NCBI GenBank assembly: GCA_023423015.1
Contig: JAFAGE010000100.1
Span: 1-7,633, forward strand
DNA length: 7,633 nt
DNA from: Bacteroidota bacterium
GTDB lineage: Bacteria; Bacteroidota; Bacteroidia; Chitinophagales; Chitinophagaceae
Direction of reading: 5' to 3'
The notes under the pieces were generated by a model, which worked only from the letters and a program-made list of their open reading frames with translations, ran no database searches and was not told where the DNA came from. Shown in pieces: positions 6,541 through 7,633 of the stretch. The first letter of the stretch is position 1. Every line of letters begins with the position of its first letter. The translations under genes and the position numbers were made by a program.

Positions 6541-7633
6541 ATGAATATCAGGAATATAGCCATTATCGCTCACGTTGACCACGGGAAGACCACGCTGGTC
6601 GACAAAATCCTGCATGCGACGAAGGTTTTTCGTGACAACCAGGAAACAGGAGAGTTGATTATGGACTCGAATGACCTGGAAAGAGAACGAGGAATCACAA
6701 TTTTCAGCAAGAACGCAGCAGTAGAATATAAAGGGGTGAAAATCAATGTTATTGACACTCCCGGCCACTCAGACTTCGGTGGTGAAGTGGAAAGAGTATT
6801 AAAAATGGCCGACGGCGTTCTGCTGTTGGTTGACGCATTTGAAGGTCCTATGCCTCAAACCAGGTTTGTGTTGCAAAAAGCCCTTCAGCTGAACCTGAAG
6901 CCGATTGTTGTAATCAACAAGGTAGATAAGCCAAACTGCCGGCCCGATGAGGTGCACGACGCAGTATTTGAGCTATTCTTCAACCTTGATGCTACTGAAG
7001 AGCAGCTCGACTTCCCAACCATTTATGGTTCGTCGAAACAGGGTTGGATGAACACATCGCTGACTCCTTCTGAAGATATTACCCCTCTATTGGATGCAAT
7101 TCTTCAATATGTTCCTGAGCCGAAAGTAGAGGAAGGAAATCTTCAGCTGCAGATAACTTCTTTGGACTATTCTTCTTTCCTCGGTCGTATAGCTGTAGGA
7201 AAAGTAGCGCGAGGTGTGATCAACGAAGGACAGAATGCTGCTCTCGTTCAGGCAGATGGTACTATCCGCAAATCGAAAGTGCGCGAATTGTACACATTCG
7301 AAGGAATGGGCAAGAAAAAAGCTACCCAGGTGGTTGCCGGCGATATATGTGCAGTAGTTGGACTCGAAGACTTTAATATCGGTGATACAATTGCTGATGC
7401 AGAAAACCCGGAAGCTCTGCCGGTAATCAGCGTAGACGAACCGACCATGAGTATGCAGTTCAGCATCAACAACTCGCCATTCTTTGGCCGCGATGGAAAG
7501 TTTGTTACTTCTCGTCACCTGCGCGACAGGCTGATGAAAGTAACCGAAAAGCACCTGGCTCTGCGTGTAGAAGACTCAGATATCGCTGATAGCTTCCTTG
7601 TTTACGGTCGTGGAATTCTTCACCTCGGTATCC
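6541..7633 (+). CDS. typA: Translational GTPase TypA/BipA, 3'-truncated by the window end
   Basis: Ribosome-associated GTPase of the EF-G/LepA class, involved in ribosome biogenesis and in growth under stress or low temperature in studied bacteria. The frame runs from ATG 6541 to the window end without a stop: 364 codons of about 600 expected. G-domain motifs are all intact: G1 AHVDHGKTT (10-18), G2 ERGITI (49-54), G3 DTPGH (72-76), G4 NKVDK (126-130), and a G5-like GSSKQGW (163-169). The segment LVDAFEGPMPQTRFVLQKAL (96-115) is characteristic of TypA and separates it from EF-G and LepA. After the G domain comes the beta-barrel domain 2 (from about 202, LQLQITSLDYSSFLGRIAVG), then the start of domain 3 (VDEPTMSMQFSINNSPFFGR), the usual TypA order. 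The C-terminal TypA-specific domain is beyond the window. Divergent from the hydrolase gene. Confidence 0.96.
   Translation, partial: MNIRNIAIIAHVDHGKTTLVDKILHATKVFRDNQETGELIMDSNDLERERGITIFSKNAAVEYKGVKINVIDTPGHSDFGGEVERVLKMADGVLLLVDAFEGPMPQTRFVLQKALQLNLKPIVVINKVDKPNCRPDEVHDAVFELFFNLDATEEQLDFPTIYGSSKQGWMNTSLTPSEDITPLLDAILQYVPEPKVEEGNLQLQITSLDYSSFLGRIAVGKVARGVINEGQNAALVQADGTIRKSKVRELYTFEGMGKKKATQVVAGDICAVVGLEDFNIGDTIADAENPEALPVISVDEPTMSMQFSINNSPFFGRDGKFVTSRHLRDRLMKVTEKHLALRVEDSDIADSFLVYGRGILHLGI

Noticed and set aside
7087..7554. 155-codon open frame on the - strand inside typA
   Set aside because: It is antisense to the highly conserved TypA domains 2-3 and has no domain-like features.
1..7633. 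Search for mobile elements, CRISPR arrays, tRNAs, defence genes or a phage signature
   Set aside because: No transposase, integrase, terminal inverted repeat, direct-repeat array, tRNA-like fold or toxin-antitoxin pair was seen. All sizeable frames are housekeeping or lipid-type genes or their shadows.

Overview
The window reads as a compact chromosomal stretch from a Bacteroidota bacterium. I did not search any database. The assignment rests on moderate GC, weak or absent Shine-Dalgarno sequences, matches to the Bacteroidota -7 promoter element TAnnTTTG, and the style of the encoded proteins (a cysteine-free CtaA/COX15, a membrane-anchored patatin, BipA). An order or genus cannot be given safely.

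Layout, left to right: (1) the 3' part of a RimJ/RimL-type GNAT acetyltransferase (+), whose true start lies before the window; (2) rnhB, ribonuclease HII (-), whose stop codon directly abuts the GNAT stop; (3) ctaA/COX15 heme A synthase (+), divergent from rnhB by 26 bases; (4) a 752-residue protein with about seven N-terminal membrane helices and a C-terminal patatin phospholipase domain (+), 28 bases after ctaA; (5) a YegS/LCB5-family lipid kinase (-), whose 3' end overlaps the patatin gene by 41 bases; (6) a membrane-anchored alpha/beta hydrolase (-), 9 bases upstream of the kinase and probably in one operon with it; (7) the 5' 60% or so of typA/bipA, a ribosome-associated GTPase (+), divergent from the hydrolase by 64 bases and cut by the window end.

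Essentially all of the sequence is coding. The longest non-coding gap is the 64-base spacer before typA, so there is no gene-free stretch over 300 bases. I see no tRNA, rRNA, CRISPR array, insertion sequence, integrase, long repeat or clear intrinsic terminator.

How the genes may work together: rnhB, ctaA, typA and the acetyltransferase are housekeeping genes with no obvious link. The central three (membrane patatin, lipid kinase, anchored esterase/lipase-like hydrolase) are all plausibly lipid-acting. This is the only hint of a functional module, and it is an inference from family membership and proximity. I find no convincing evidence of a previously undescribed system. The most noteworthy points are the 7-TM-patatin architecture, the convergent overlap with the lipid kinase, and a perfect TAnnTTTG element so close to the ctaA start that its mRNA may be leaderless.
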